Source: an uncultured bacterium (GTDB lineage: Bacteria > Bacillota > Clostridia > Oscillospirales > Oscillospiraceae). Taken from it: a DNA stretch of 37,996 nt. Positions within the stretch are counted from its first letter, which is position 1; every line of letters begins with the position of its first letter. The position numbers were made by a program, and so were the translations under genes. Below the pieces are notes generated by a model. It was not told where the DNA came from and made no database searches. It saw nothing but the letters and a program-made list of their open reading frames with translations. Location of the stretch: assembly GCA_947643715.1 (NCBI GenBank), contig CANRXB010000024.1, forward strand, positions 1 to 37,996. The letters are read 5' to 3'. Below are positions 17,434 to 26,010 of the stretch, in pieces.

Positions 17434-17590
17434 CCGGCATGAGCCGGAGAGATGCAGGACCTGAGCAGGTCCTGTTGGGACTGTGCCTGACCGCGGGGAA
17501 CGTTGTCTCAGGAGACGTTCCCTGGGGTCAAACGCAGGCCGATCCCTGCAAAGTGTGATCACAGCCCGCTCTCACGGGCTGTGATCACAC
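17434..17590 (-). promoter_or_regulatory. Structured glgP leader with four tandem hairpins
   Basis: Between the glgP promoter and its ribosome binding site lie four inverted repeats. In transcript order they are: a perfect 16-bp stem with outer arm GTGTGATCACAGCCCG (17590-17575 with 17568-17553, six-base loop); GGGAACGT with ACGTTCCC (17522-17515 with 17503-17496); CAGGACCTG with CAGGTCCTG (17474-17466 with 17463-17455, two bases between, so the loop must be larger than written); and CCGGC with GCCGG (17447-17443 with 17438-17434). The last one ends just before AAGGAG. None is followed by a U-tract, so they are not simple terminators. Control of mRNA stability, translation or protein binding is possible; I do not recognise a known riboswitch class. 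Confidence 0.75.
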
Positions 17591-17613
17591 AGGGCGAGAT
17601 GATACGCCCCATT

Positions 17614-17642
17614 ATTATACCATAAAAGGTGAGACTTGTGCA
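17614..17642 (-). promoter_or_regulatory. Sigma-A promoter for glgP
   Basis: On the minus strand TGCACA (17642-17637, four of six -35 positions) lies 17 bases before a perfect TATAAT (17619-17614). Transcription would start near 17607, just before the first leader hairpin. A purely palindromic stretch CTCCTTCT/AGAAGGAG (17663-17684) lies upstream, after the glgA stop, without a U-tract. Confidence 0.7.
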
Positions 17643-17715
17643 CTATAAATTTTCATTTTTTCCTCCTTCTGAAAAGAGAAGGAGAAAGTGCGACAAATCC
17701 GCGAAAAGAGCTGTT

Positions 17716-19149
17716 TCAGTCCACCATCGAGTGATAGATGTCCCAGTATTCCTGGACGGAGCGTTTCCAGGAACTATCATAGGCCATGACGCTCTTTTGC
17801 AGGGCGGTCCAATGTTCCTTATCATGGAACAAGCTCACGCCGCGACGGACGGCGTCCAGCATGTCATGGGCGTTGTAGCTCTTGAAGGTGAAGCCGTTGC
17901 CCTCGCCGGTCTCGATGTTGAAAGCGGGAACGGTATCGAAGAGCCCGCCGGTCTCCCGGACGATGGGGATGGTGCCATACCGCATGGCGATGAGCTGGGT
18001 CAGGCCGCAGGGCTCCTGCTTGGAGGGCATGAGCACCAGATCGGCGCCGGCATACGCCTGATGGGCCAAAGTATTGTCGAAAATGATATTGGCGGACATC
18101 TTGGCAGAGAAATTGGCGGCATAGGCGCGGAACATGTCCTCATACTGCCGCTCGCCAGTTCCGATGATGACGAGCTGGAGATCGTCCCGCATCAGGTCGT
18201 CCATGACGGCCTGGACCAGATCCACCCCTTTGTGCCCCACCAAGCGGGTGATCATGACGATCATGGGCACATCGTCCCGGGTGGCCAACCCGAGCCTTTC
18301 CTGGAGGAAGCGCTTGTTTTCCTGCTTCTTTTCCAGGGTGTCGGCGGTGAAATCGGAGTAGAGCAACGGATCGGTAGCGGGGTCGAACACCTCGGTGTCG
18401 ATCCCGTTCACCACACCGCTGAGCTTGTAGCTGTGCTGGCGCAGCACGCCGTGGAGCCCATGGGCATAGTAAGGGTCCTGGATCTCGTGCGCATAGGTGC
18501 GGGACACCGTGCTCACATGGTCGCTGGTATGGATGGCGGCTTTCATCAGGTTGGTGCAGGAGTCGAAGTGCATGGTGCCCTTCCAATCCTCGGGCAGACC
18601 CAGGACCTCGTCCACGAAAGCGTTAGGGAAACGGCCCTGATATTCCATGTTGTGGATGGTGAATAGGGTATGGATGGGCTTATACTTCTCTACGTTCATG
18701 TAGAACGCCCGGAGGAACACCGGTATCAGCGCGGTCTGCCAGTCGTTGGCGTGGATGACGTCAGGATACCAATCCAAGTGCTGGAGGGATTCCAGGATGG
18801 CCTTGGAATAGAAAGCGAAACGCTCGCCGTCGTCATAATGGCCGTAGCAGCCGTCCCGATAGAAATAGTACTCGTTGTCGATGAAATAGTACTGGAGCTT
18901 CTTGCGCTTGCTCACAGCCCGGAACAGCCCGGCGTATACGTTGCGCCAAGCCAGGGGGACCGTGAAATTGGTGATATACTCCAATTCAAGATCAGGGTCG
19001 TCTTTGATGGCCTTGTAGTAGGGCAAAAAGACGCATACCTCGGTATTGGGGGACTCAGCCAAGGCTTTGGGCAGGGCAGAGGCCACGTCGCCAAGACCGC
19101 CGGTCTTGATATAAGGTGCGGCTTCGCTGGAGGCGAATAAGATTTTCAT
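17716..19149 (-). CDS. glgA: Glycogen (starch) synthase
   Basis: The 477-residue GT5 synthase adds glucose from ADP-glucose to the growing alpha-1,4 chain. The N-terminal KTGGLGDV motif (K15) binds ADP-glucose and the SKQEPCGLTQL segment carries the conserved C-terminal glutamate. HANDWQTALIPVFLR and FTIHNMEYQGRF are further family landmarks. The ATG at 19149 overlaps the glgD stop as ATGA and has AAAGGAG 7 bases upstream, so translation is coupled to glgD. An open frame continuing to 19389 is glgD read out of frame and is not part of the protein. Confidence 0.97.
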   Translation of the reverse strand: MKILFASSEAAPYIKTGGLGDVASALPKALAESPNTEVCVFLPYYKAIKDDPDLELEYITNFTVPLAWRNVYAGLFRAVSKRKKLQYYFIDNEYYFYRDGCYGHYDDGERFAFYSKAILESLQHLDWYPDVIHANDWQTALIPVFLRAFYMNVEKYKPIHTLFTIHNMEYQGRFPNAFVDEVLGLPEDWKGTMHFDSCTNLMKAAIHTSDHVSTVSRTYAHEIQDPYYAHGLHGVLRQHSYKLSGVVNGIDTEVFDPATDPLLYSDFTADTLEKKQENKRFLQERLGLATRDDVPMIVMITRLVGHKGVDLVQAVMDDLMRDDLQLVIIGTGERQYEDMFRAYAANFSAKMSANIIFDNTLAHQAYAGADLVLMPSKQEPCGLTQLIAMRYGTIPIVRETGGLFDTVPAFNIETGEGNGFTFKSYNAHDMLDAVRRGVSLFHDKEHWTALQKSVMAYDSSWKRSVQEYWDIYHSMVD

Positions 19150-20264
19150 ACTGTAACTCCTTTGCGGATGACGACAGGATTGGAATCCAGCCCCTTGAGC
19201 TGCGCGCCGTCGCTGATCGTGACCCACTTGTCCACGATGACGTTCTCCAGGCTGGCATTGTCGCCTACCACGCTGCCCTGCATGATGATACAGTTCTTCA
19301 GCACGGCGCCCTTGCCCACCTTCACGCCCCGAGAGAGGACGCTGTTCTCCACACGGCCGTCCACGAAGCAGCCGTCGGCGATGACGCACCGCTCTACCTG
19401 GCAGTCCAGCCCATAGTAAGCGGGGACCTCGTCGGTGACACGGGTATGGATGGGCCGGTCCCCACGGAACAGAGCGGCGGAGATGTCATCGTCTAGGATG
19501 GCGAGGCTGCTCTGGAAGTATTCGTTCACGTCCCGGACCCGCAGGACCTTGGTTTCCACTTCATAGAGGTTGATGGTCAGACGGCCCCGGTTGAACTCGT
19601 GCTGGATGAAGTCCCGCAGGAAGTCGTAGATGCCTCGAGAGGTGTAGTCGCGGATGACGTTGATGAGCAGCTCCCGGGAGATGATCATGTGGCCCATGCT
19701 GGCGAAGTCGCCGGGCTTGGCGGGACAGTCGAGAGCGTAAGAGGTCACATGGTGGCTGGCATCCGCTTTCATGACGGAGGCGAAATCGATCTGGGAGGCC
19801 TCGGTCTCCTTGGTGGCCATCATGGTGATGTCACAGCCGCTGGCGATGTGGTCCTCCAGGGCAGCGCGATAGTCGATGTTGCACAGCACATAGGCGTCCG
19901 CCAGCAGGATGTACGGAGTGGTGGAGATGGTCTCCAGATAGTCCAGAGCGTTGCGCAGCTCGTCCAGCTTGCCGCGGCTGCCGCTGGTGTCCTCGGTGGC
20001 GAAGGGGGGCAGGAGCTGGAGCCCGCCGTTCTTGCGGTTCAGGTCCCACTCCTGGCTGTTGCCCAGGTGGTCCATCAGGGAGTGATAGTGCTGCTTGGCC
20101 AGCACGCCCACGTTGAGGATGCCGGAGTTGACCATATTGGACAGCACGAAGTCTACCAGACGGTAACGTCCGCCGAAGGGGATGGCGGCCATGTTGCGGT
20201 CATGGGTGAAAGAGTTCAACGCGTCGCTGTACATCTCGGAAAAAATAATACCAGTCATGTTCAT
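19146..20264 (-). CDS. glgD: Glucose-1-phosphate adenylyltransferase regulatory subunit GlgD
   Basis: The 372-residue protein is homologous to GlgC but lacks the glycine-rich GGxGxRL nucleotide loop: it begins MNMTGIIFSEMYSDALN before joining the family at IPFGGRYRLVDFVLSNMVNSG. That is the mark of GlgD, the Firmicutes partner subunit that forms an active hetero-oligomer with GlgC. The C-terminal third has the left-handed beta-helix repeat pattern. ATG 20264 is preferred because six G lie 8 bases upstream (20278-20273); an in-frame TTG at 20270 is too close to them. It starts 14 bases after glgC and overlaps glgA by four bases. Confidence 0.95.
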   Translation of the reverse strand: MNMTGIIFSEMYSDALNSFTHDRNMAAIPFGGRYRLVDFVLSNMVNSGILNVGVLAKQHYHSLMDHLGNSQEWDLNRKNGGLQLLPPFATEDTSGSRGKLDELRNALDYLETISTTPYILLADAYVLCNIDYRAALEDHIASGCDITMMATKETEASQIDFASVMKADASHHVTSYALDCPAKPGDFASMGHMIISRELLINVIRDYTSRGIYDFLRDFIQHEFNRGRLTINLYEVETKVLRVRDVNEYFQSSLAILDDDISAALFRGDRPIHTRVTDEVPAYYGLDCQVERCVIADGCFVDGRVENSVLSRGVKVGKGAVLKNCIIMQGSVVGDNASLENVIVDKWVTISDGAQLKGLDSNPVVIRKGVTV

Positions 20265-20278
20265 GGTCAACGCCCCCC

Positions 20279-21469
20279 TTAAACGATTTCTTTGGGTTTG
20301 ATGACGGAGCCGGCGGCAATGGTCTTTTTATGGCCCACCACGGCGATGCCCCAGTCTGCATCCAAGTGATTCTCAGGCCGCTCGCCGATCTTGGCCCCTT
20401 CTTCCACCACGCATTGCTCGCCCACGATGCAGTAACTCACGTTCGCGCCCTTGCGCACGATGGTGTTGGGCATGATCACAGCGCCGACGACCACAGCGCC
20501 CTCTTCGATCTCACAGCCGGTATACAGCACGGAGTGGTCCACGCTGCCTCGGATGGTGCAGCCCTCGGCCACGAAGGAGTTGGTCACCTTGGCGCCACTT
20601 CCGATCCGGGTGGCGGGGGCGGAGTAGTTCCGGGCGTAGATGCGGAAGCTGGGGTCGCGCATGTTGATGGGATCGCTGGGATCGAGCAGGTCCATGTTGG
20701 CGTCCCACAAACTGTCCAGGGTGCCCACGTCCTTCCAATAGCCCTCGAAGGAGTAGGCGTACATGGGCCGCCCGTCTTTCAGGAAAGCGGGGATGATGTT
20801 CTTGCCGAAATCGTTCTCGGACTGGGGATCGGCCTCGTCGTCGATGAGGTACTGCTTCAAAGCGGACCAAGTGAAGATGTACACGCCCATGGAGGCCAGG
20901 TTGCTCTTGGGCTGGGCAGGCTTCTCCTCGAAATCGGTGATGGCCTGATCCTCGTTGGTGCTCATGATGCCCATGCGGGTGGCTTCCTCCATGCTCACGG
21001 GCATGACGGCGATGGTGCACTCGGCGCCCTTTTCCTTATGGAACTTGAGCATCTTGTCATAGTCCATCTTGTAGATGTGGTCGCCGGACAGGATGAGCAC
21101 ATACTCGGGATTGTAACGGTCCACGAAGGGGATGTTCTGATAGATGGCGTTAGCGGTGCCCTTGTACCAGGATTCGGTCTTGGACTGGGTGTAAGGGGGC
21201 AGGACGTGGGCGCCGCCCCAGTTCCGGTTCAGGTCCCAGGGCTGGCCGTTGCCGATATAATCATTGAGTTCCAGGGGCTGGTACTGGGTGAGCACGCCGA
21301 CGGTGTCGATGCCGGAGTTGACACAGTTGGAAAGAGGAAAATCGATGATGCGATACTTGCCGCCGAACGGCACCGCCGGCTTGGCGGTGTCCTGTGTGAG
21401 CACGTACAGACGGCTGCCCTGGCCACCGGCCAGGAGCATGGCGATACACTCTTTTTTACGCTGGAACAA
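20279..21469 (-). CDS. glgC: Glucose-1-phosphate adenylyltransferase catalytic subunit
   Basis: The 396-residue enzyme makes ADP-glucose from ATP and glucose-1-phosphate, the committed step of glycogen synthesis. [16 protein letters not shown] is the intact nucleotide-binding loop; [11 protein letters not shown] and [20 protein letters not shown] are the catalytic and sugar-phosphate motifs, and the tail is a beta-helix. No ATG lies at the right place. A TTG at 21469 gives an N-terminus [16 protein letters not shown] of normal family length and has GAGGGGGAG 6 bases upstream, so I take it as the start. The open frame further upstream, to 21685, is glgB read in another frame. The gap to glgB is 19 bases. 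Confidence 0.95.
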   Translation of the reverse strand: MFQRKKECIAMLLAGGQGSRLYVLTQDTAKPAVPFGGKYRIIDFPLSNCVNSGIDTVGVLTQYQPLELNDYIGNGQPWDLNRNWGGAHVLPPYTQSKTESWYKGTANAIYQNIPFVDRYNPEYVLILSGDHIYKMDYDKMLKFHKEKGAECTIAVMPVSMEEATRMGIMSTNEDQAITDFEEKPAQPKSNLASMGVYIFTWSALKQYLIDDEADPQSENDFGKNIIPAFLKDGRPMYAYSFEGYWKDVGTLDSLWDANMDLLDPSDPINMRDPSFRIYARNYSAPATRIGSGAKVTNSFVAEGCTIRGSVDHSVLYTGCEIEEGAVVVGAVIMPNTIVRKGANVSYCIVGEQCVVEEGAKIGERPENHLDADWGIAVVGHKKTIAAGSVIKPKEIV

Positions 21470-21488
21470 GTTGAACTCCCCCTCAAAT

Positions 21489-23669
21489 TTATTTTTCGGC
21501 TTTTTTGGCGCGGGTCTTGCGGATCTTTGGCTCATCTGCCTCAGCGGCGTCCGCCTTTTTGGCCCGGGGCTTGCGTGCGGGCTTGACTGTAGCAGGGGCA
21601 TCCTGAACGGCTTCAGCGGTCTGAGCTTTTGGCTTGCGGCCAGGCTTCTTCTTGGGCTTGGGCTCTTCAGCGGCGGCATCCTCAACGCTCTCGACCGGCT
21701 TTTCGGCCTTGGCCTTCACAGCCTTCGTTTTGGCGGCTTTCGGCGCGGGCTCTTCCTCGACGGTCTCGTCCTTGGAGCCCCGGGTGGCCTTGTGCTCGTA
21801 GAACACGGTGGACATGGGGGGCAGGGTGAGCGCCACGGAGTACTTGAGGTTGTGCATCTCTTCCTTTTTGGCCTTGACGGGGACCAGTTCGGTGCCGCTG
21901 CCGCCGTACTTGACATCGTCGCTGGACAATACGGGGACATAGGTGCCTGCCTTGGGCACGCCGATGCAGTAGCCGGTGCGTTCCACGGGGCAGAAGTTGC
22001 ACACCACGATGACCTCTTTGCCCTTTTCGTCGATGCGGCGGAAGGAGATGACGCTCTGCTGATAGTCGTCACAGGAGATCCACTGGAAGCCTTGCCAGTC
22101 GGTGTCGTTGTGCCAGAGGGCAGGGTGATCCAGATAGTAGTGGTTCAGGTCCCGGACGTAATCCTGTATCTGGCGGTGCTTGTCATAGTCCAGCAGCAGC
22201 CAATCCAGTTCCTTTTGGAAGTCCCACTCGATGAACTGGCCGAACTCGCCGCCCATGAACAGCAGCTTCTTGCCGGGGTGGGTCATCATATAGCCGTAGA
22301 ACGCCCGCAGGCTCTGGAACTTGTCGGCGTAATCGCCGGGCATCTTGTTCACCAGAGAACATTTGCCATGGACCACCTCGTCGTGGGACAGGGGGAGCAC
22401 GAAGTTCTCGGAGAACGCATAGGTGAGAGAGAAGGTGAGGTTGTTGTGCTTGCCCTTCCGGAACAGGGGATCGGTGGACATATAGTCGATCATATCGTGC
22501 ATCCAGCCCATGTTCCACTTGAAATTGAAGCCCAGCCCGCCGTCGAACCCCGGCTTGGTGACCAGGGGGAAAGCGGTGGACTCTTCGGCCACCATGATGG
22601 CGGAGGGATCGAAGGTGAGGGCGGCGGAGTTCATGTCCCGCAGGAACTGCACGGCTTCCAGGTTGATGTTGCCGCCGTCCTTGTTGGGCCGCCACTCGCC
22701 GCCCCGGCGGCCGTAGTCCAGATAGAGCATGGAGGCCACCGCGTCCACACGGATGCCGTCGATGTGGAACCTGTCGAGCCAGTACACCACGTTGGAGATG
22801 AGGAAGGAGCGCACCTCATACCGGCCGTAATCGAAGATACGGGTGCCCCAGTCGGGATGCTCCCGGCGCAGGGGGTCGGAAGGCTCGTAACAGCACTCGC
22901 CATCGAACTCGAACAGGCCGCACTCGTCCCGAGGGAAGTGGGCGCCCACCCAGTCGATGATGACGCCGATGTCGGCCTCGTGGCACATGTCCACGAAGCG
23001 CATGAAATCGTGTGGGGTGCCGTATCGAGAGGTGGGAGCGTAGTACCCGGTCACCTGATAGCCCCAGGAGGGATCGAAGGGGTATTCACTGACAGGGAGC
23101 AGCTCCACATGGGTGTAGCCCATGTCCTTCAGGTAAGGGATGAGCTGCTCGGCGCATTCCAGATAAGACAGGAAGTTTCCGTCCTCATGCCGCCGCCAGG
23201 AGCCCATGTGCATCTCGTAGATGTTGATCGGGCTTTTCAGCACGTCCTTGCGGCCCCGGGCCCGGCGGTAGGCGCCATCCGTCCATTGGAAGCCGTCCAG
23301 GTCGAACACCTTGCTGGCGTTCTCCGGCCGTGTGGCGGAGTGGGTGGCGTAGGGGTCGGCCCGGAACACGAAGGTGCCGTCGGGCCGCTCGATATAATAT
23401 TTGTATTCGTCATAGGTCTGGACGCCGGGGATGAACCGCTCCCAAATGGCGGGGGCGATGCGCTCCATGACCGGAGAAGCTTTGTCCCAGTCGTTGAAAC
23501 GGCCCAGCACCCGCACGCTTTTCGCGTGAGGCGCCCACACGCGGAACACATAGCCCTCCTGACCGTCCACCGTTTGGCGGTGGCAGCCCATGAATCGGTA
23601 GGCGTCGCTGCTGGTCCCGGCGCTGAACCGGGTGATTGCTTCGCTGAGCTGATCTGCTTTTTTTATCAT
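21489..23669 (-). CDS. glgB: 1,4-alpha-glucan branching enzyme with a basic C-terminal tail
   Basis: The 726-residue enzyme introduces alpha-1,6 branches into glycogen. An N-terminal CBM48 domain (about 35-140, [22 protein letters not shown]) is followed by the GH13 barrel, with nucleophile D309 in [17 protein letters not shown], acid/base E362 in MVAEESTAF and D430 in [10 protein letters not shown], and by the C-terminal beta domain ending near residue 624. Beyond it lies an unusual tail of about 100 residues, low in complexity and rich in Lys, Ala, Pro and Glu, with AT-hook-like pieces such as [11 protein letters not shown] and ARKPRAKK. The ATG at 23669 has GGAGGG 5 bases upstream; a frame extending to 23732 lacks such a site. 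It is the first gene of the glycogen operon. Confidence 0.96.
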   Translation of the reverse strand: MIKKADQLSEAITRFSAGTSSDAYRFMGCHRQTVDGQEGYVFRVWAPHAKSVRVLGRFNDWDKASPVMERIAPAIWERFIPGVQTYDEYKYYIERPDGTFVFRADPYATHSATRPENASKVFDLDGFQWTDGAYRRARGRKDVLKSPINIYEMHMGSWRRHEDGNFLSYLECAEQLIPYLKDMGYTHVELLPVSEYPFDPSWGYQVTGYYAPTSRYGTPHDFMRFVDMCHEADIGVIIDWVGAHFPRDECGLFEFDGECCYEPSDPLRREHPDWGTRIFDYGRYEVRSFLISNVVYWLDRFHIDGIRVDAVASMLYLDYGRRGGEWRPNKDGGNINLEAVQFLRDMNSAALTFDPSAIMVAEESTAFPLVTKPGFDGGLGFNFKWNMGWMHDMIDYMSTDPLFRKGKHNNLTFSLTYAFSENFVLPLSHDEVVHGKCSLVNKMPGDYADKFQSLRAFYGYMMTHPGKKLLFMGGEFGQFIEWDFQKELDWLLLDYDKHRQIQDYVRDLNHYYLDHPALWHNDTDWQGFQWISCDDYQQSVISFRRIDEKGKEVIVVCNFCPVERTGYCIGVPKAGTYVPVLSSDDVKYGGSGTELVPVKAKKEEMHNLKYSVALTLPPMSTVFYEHKATRGSKDETVEEEPAPKAAKTKAVKAKAEKPVESVEDAAAEEPKPKKKPGRKPKAQTAEAVQDAPATVKPARKPRAKKADAAEADEPKIRKTRAKKAEK

Positions 23670-23757
23670 AAGTGCCCTCCAAACTTCCGCCCGCGGCGGC
23701 AGAACATGCTGTGGTCTGGTCTTACGTGCCACAGAAACGTTATGTTGATACGGCTAT

Positions 23758-23786
23758 ATTATAGCGTGCTGTCATGGCAAAGTCAA
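23758..23786 (-). promoter_or_regulatory. Sigma-A promoter for the glgBCDA operon
   Basis: On the minus strand TTGACT (23786-23781) and a perfect TATAAT (23763-23758) are 17 bases apart, so transcription should begin near 23751. The leader of about 80 bases before glgB contains CTGTGG/CCACAG and CCGCC/GGCGG pairings but no riboswitch I can name. Confidence 0.85.
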
Positions 23787-24120
23787 GGTGCACAAAAAAG
23801 AAAAGAAAAAACACGGTGTTTATGTCGGTTTACGAGAAAAAGTATAAAATTTTTTGGAACATTGCCATAATGTGCCGGATCTGGCTGTTGAGCAACTACT
23901 TTGCTCATGATTTCGTATCGAAATGGCGGTGAGGGCTGCGTGGCAGCGGCTGACGCGTCGCGAAAGGGGAGGGCAGGTCACCCTCAAAGATCGCTGGACG
24001 GTGGCTGTATCTTGATGCTGTGCTTAGTATCGATGATGTCCATCGCAGCGGTCCAGCTTTGGAAGAAGCGGAAGGGATGAACGTTGTCCCAACGCTGTCG
24101 GAGAGGCCATCGACGTCATG
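23787..24120. other. Gene-free, hairpin-rich intergenic region
   Basis: About 330 bases between the glgB promoter and the scaffold-gene terminator contain no credible coding frame. Local perfect stems follow each other: ACATT/AATGT (23859-23873), TGAGCAA/TTGCTCA (23889-23907), ATTTCG/CGAAAT (23910-23924), GCTGC/GCAGC (23935-23947, inside TGAGGG/CCCTCA at 23930 and 23981), GCTGGAC/GTCCAGC (23993 and 24051) and CGATG/CATCG (24031-24045). A T-rich run on the minus strand lies at 23816-23794. This could be an RNA gene of unknown class, but I cannot assign a strand, promoter or end. Confidence 0.4.
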
Positions 24121-24172
24121 AAGAAAAAGAGGACACCCGGATCTGGCAAAATGCCGGAACTCCGGGTGTCCT
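24121..24172 (-). terminator. Intrinsic terminator after the nifS-iscU operon
   Basis: On the minus strand AGGACACCCGG (24172-24162) pairs with CCGGGTGTCCT (24140-24130) around a 21-base loop that itself holds a small GGC/GCC stem, and the transcript continues CTTTTTCTT. It lies about 35 bases after the scaffold gene. Confidence 0.85.
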
Positions 24173-24207
24173 TGCTGTTTGGAGCTATATGTGGCGGTCC
24201 CGCACGA

Positions 24208-24657
24208 TCATGCGTCGTGCTCCGTATGATCGTGTTCGTGGCAGCAGGAGCAGTCGCCGTTGCAGAACTGTTCGGGCTCGTAGGCGATGCCGTTCTTGTC
24301 ATAATAATCCTTGATCGCGGCGCGCACCGCCTCCTCCGCCAGCACAGAGCAGTGGATCTTATGGGCGGGCAGGCCGTCCAGCGCCTCTACCACCGCTTGG
24401 TTGGTGAGGGTGAGCGCCTCCTCGACCTTCTTGCCTTTGATGAGCTCAGTGGCCATGGAGCTGGTGGCGATGGCGCTGCCGCAGCCGAAAGTCTCGAACC
24501 TCACGTCCACGATGACGCCGTCCTCGATCTTGAGGTACATCTTCATGATGTCCCCGCACTTGGCGTTGCCGACCTCGCCCACGCCGTCGGCGTCGGCGAT
24601 CTCACCCACGTTGCGGGGGTTGCGGAAATGGTCCATCACTTTTTCACTGTATAACAT
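24208..24657 (-). CDS. Iron-sulfur cluster scaffold protein (IscU/NifU N-domain type)
   Basis: The 149-residue protein is a cluster-assembly scaffold. The three ligand cysteines are C34 (GNAKCGD, with D36), C59 (FGCGSA) and C103 (KIHCSVLAEEAV), and the N-terminus MLYSEKVMDHFRNPRNVGEI is typical. The C-terminus is rich in Cys and His (CNGDCSCCHEHDHTEH), as I recall for clostridial members, and could bind metal. The ATG overlaps the end of the desulfurase gene by 14 bases, with AGAGGAG inside that gene, so the two are translationally coupled and work as a sulfur donor and scaffold pair. No iscR, iscA or hscAB is nearby. Confidence 0.93.
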   Translation of the reverse strand: MLYSEKVMDHFRNPRNVGEIADADGVGEVGNAKCGDIMKMYLKIEDGVIVDVRFETFGCGSAIATSSMATELIKGKKVEEALTLTNQAVVEALDGLPAHKIHCSVLAEEAVRAAIKDYYDKNGIAYEPEQFCNGDCSCCHEHDHTEHDA

Positions 24658-25831
24658 AGTCGCGTTCTCCTCTCTGTAATGCCTTCCAAACGGGGGACAT
24701 CTCCCGCAGGTAGTCTACGACCTCGATGGTCGCGGCTGCGATCGCGTCCACTTCCTCCATCGTATTCTCGTGGTCCAGGGTGAGGCGCAACGAGCCGTGC
24801 GCCACCTCATGGGGCCGGCCGATGGCCAGCAACACATGGCTGGGGTCCAATGAGCCGGAGGTACAAGCCGACCCGGAGGAGGCAGCCACGCCTTTGTCGT
24901 CCAGCAGCAGCAGCAGCGACTCGCCTTCGATGCCTTCGAAGCAGAAGCTCACGTTGCCGGGGAGGCGGCGCTCCCGGTCGCCGTTCAAAGCGGCGTGAGG
25001 GATCGCGGAGAGCTTGTCGATTAGGGCGTCTCGAAGCTTGGAGACGTAAGCGGCGTTCTCTGCCATGTGGGTGCAGGAGTCGTCCAGGGCGGCCGCCATG
25101 CCTAGGATGGCGGGGAGATCCTCCGTCCCCGCCCGGAGGCCCCGCTCCTGGGCGCCGCCGTGGATGAGGGTGAGCAGAGGGGCCCCGCGGCGGACATACA
25201 GCGCTCCGACTCCCCGCGGGCCGTGGAACTTATGGCCGGACAGGGAGAGCATATCGATGTTCTGGGCATCCACATCGATGGGCAGATGGCCTGCGGCCTG
25301 CACCGCGTCGGTGTGGAAAACGACGCCCTTTTCCCGGCACAGCGCTCCGATCTCGGCGACGGGCTGGATGGTGCCGATCTCGTTGTTGGCGAACATGACG
25401 GACACCAGGGCGGTGTCCTCGCGGATGGCGGCGGCCACGTCCTCTGCCTTCACGATGCCGCTCGCGTCCACGGGGAGCAGCGTGACCTCGAAGCCCTCTT
25501 TGGAGAGCTGGTCCATGGTGTGGAGGACGGCGTGGTGCTCGATCGCGGTGGTGACGAGGTGCTTCTTGCCCTTGCGTGCCCCGAGCTTCGCGGCGCTGAT
25601 GATGGCTTGGTTGTCCGCCTCGCTGCCGCCGGAGGTGAAGTAGACCTCCCGCGGCTGGGCGCCGATGGCACGGGCCACCGTCTCCCGGGCGGTCTGCAGC
25701 GCTTCCTTGGCCTGCTGGCCGGGAGAATGGAGGCTGGAGGGGTTGGCCCAGGAGCGCTCCATCGCGTCCAGCATGGCCCGCTGCGCGGCGGGACAGGTCT
25801 TGGTGGTCGCGGCATTGTCCGCATATATCAT
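24644..25831 (-). CDS. Cysteine desulfurase, NifS/IscS type
   Basis: The 395-residue PLP enzyme takes sulfur from cysteine and passes it to the scaffold encoded next. MIYADNAATTKT is the standard N-terminus, H200-K201 in SLSGHKFHGPRG holds the cofactor lysine, and C323 in SSGSACTSGSLDPSHVL is the persulfide cysteine in a group I active-site loop. The start is somewhat uncertain: AAGGAG (25849-25844) touches an ATG at 25843 and is 12 bases from the ATG at 25831; the latter fits the family best and I prefer it. The open frame continues to 26158, but that stretch contains the promoter and is not coding. Confidence 0.95.
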   Translation of the reverse strand: MIYADNAATTKTCPAAQRAMLDAMERSWANPSSLHSPGQQAKEALQTARETVARAIGAQPREVYFTSGGSEADNQAIISAAKLGARKGKKHLVTTAIEHHAVLHTMDQLSKEGFEVTLLPVDASGIVKAEDVAAAIREDTALVSVMFANNEIGTIQPVAEIGALCREKGVVFHTDAVQAAGHLPIDVDAQNIDMLSLSGHKFHGPRGVGALYVRRGAPLLTLIHGGAQERGLRAGTEDLPAILGMAAALDDSCTHMAENAAYVSKLRDALIDKLSAIPHAALNGDRERRLPGNVSFCFEGIEGESLLLLLDDKGVAASSGSACTSGSLDPSHVLLAIGRPHEVAHGSLRLTLDHENTMEEVDAIAAATIEVVDYLREMSPVWKALQRGERDYVIQ

Positions 25832-25888
25832 AGCTTGATCCATCTCCTTGAAGTCCGTGAAAGGGTACGGAGTTTTTGTTTCGGCAAA

Positions 25889-25917
25889 ATCATACCTTAA
25901 AAAGCATACCTTGTCAA
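25889..25917 (-). promoter_or_regulatory. Sigma-A promoter for the nifS operon, with direct repeats
   Basis: On the minus strand a perfect TTGACA (25917-25912) lies 17 bases before TATGAT (25894-25889). The octamer AAGGTATG occurs twice, 14 bases apart (25912-25905 and 25898-25891), one copy just after the -35 box and the other overlapping the -10 box. Such placement is typical of a repressor operator, although the regulator is not known. Confidence 0.8.
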
Positions 25918-25996
25918 TAGGAATTATAGAAATACTTGCTTTTCCCGTCAGGATATGGGCGGATGGAGGACGAGGACCGCCGTCCAGGTATAATGG

Positions 25997-26010
25997 TGGA
26001 TGATCATCCA
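25997..26010. promoter_or_regulatory. Perfect 14-bp palindrome in the nifS-argG intergenic region
   Basis: TGGATGATCATCCA is fully self-complementary and lies 3 bases after a TATAAT (25989-25994) that has no recognisable -35 box. It is about 60 bases upstream of the argG -35 box. A dimeric regulator could bind here. It does not match the ArgR box consensus I know. Confidence 0.4.

Noticed and set aside
19150-19389. N-terminal extension of GlgA
   Set aside because: It is glgD read out of frame; the ATG overlapping the glgD stop has a good binding site.
21470-21685. N-terminal extension of GlgC
   Set aside because: It is the glgB tail read in another frame; a TTG with a strong binding site gives a normal GlgC start.
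24024-24302. Minus-strand 92-codon open frame between glgB and the scaffold gene
   Set aside because: It overlaps the scaffold gene and its terminator, has Ser/Thr/Pro-rich shadow composition and no binding site.
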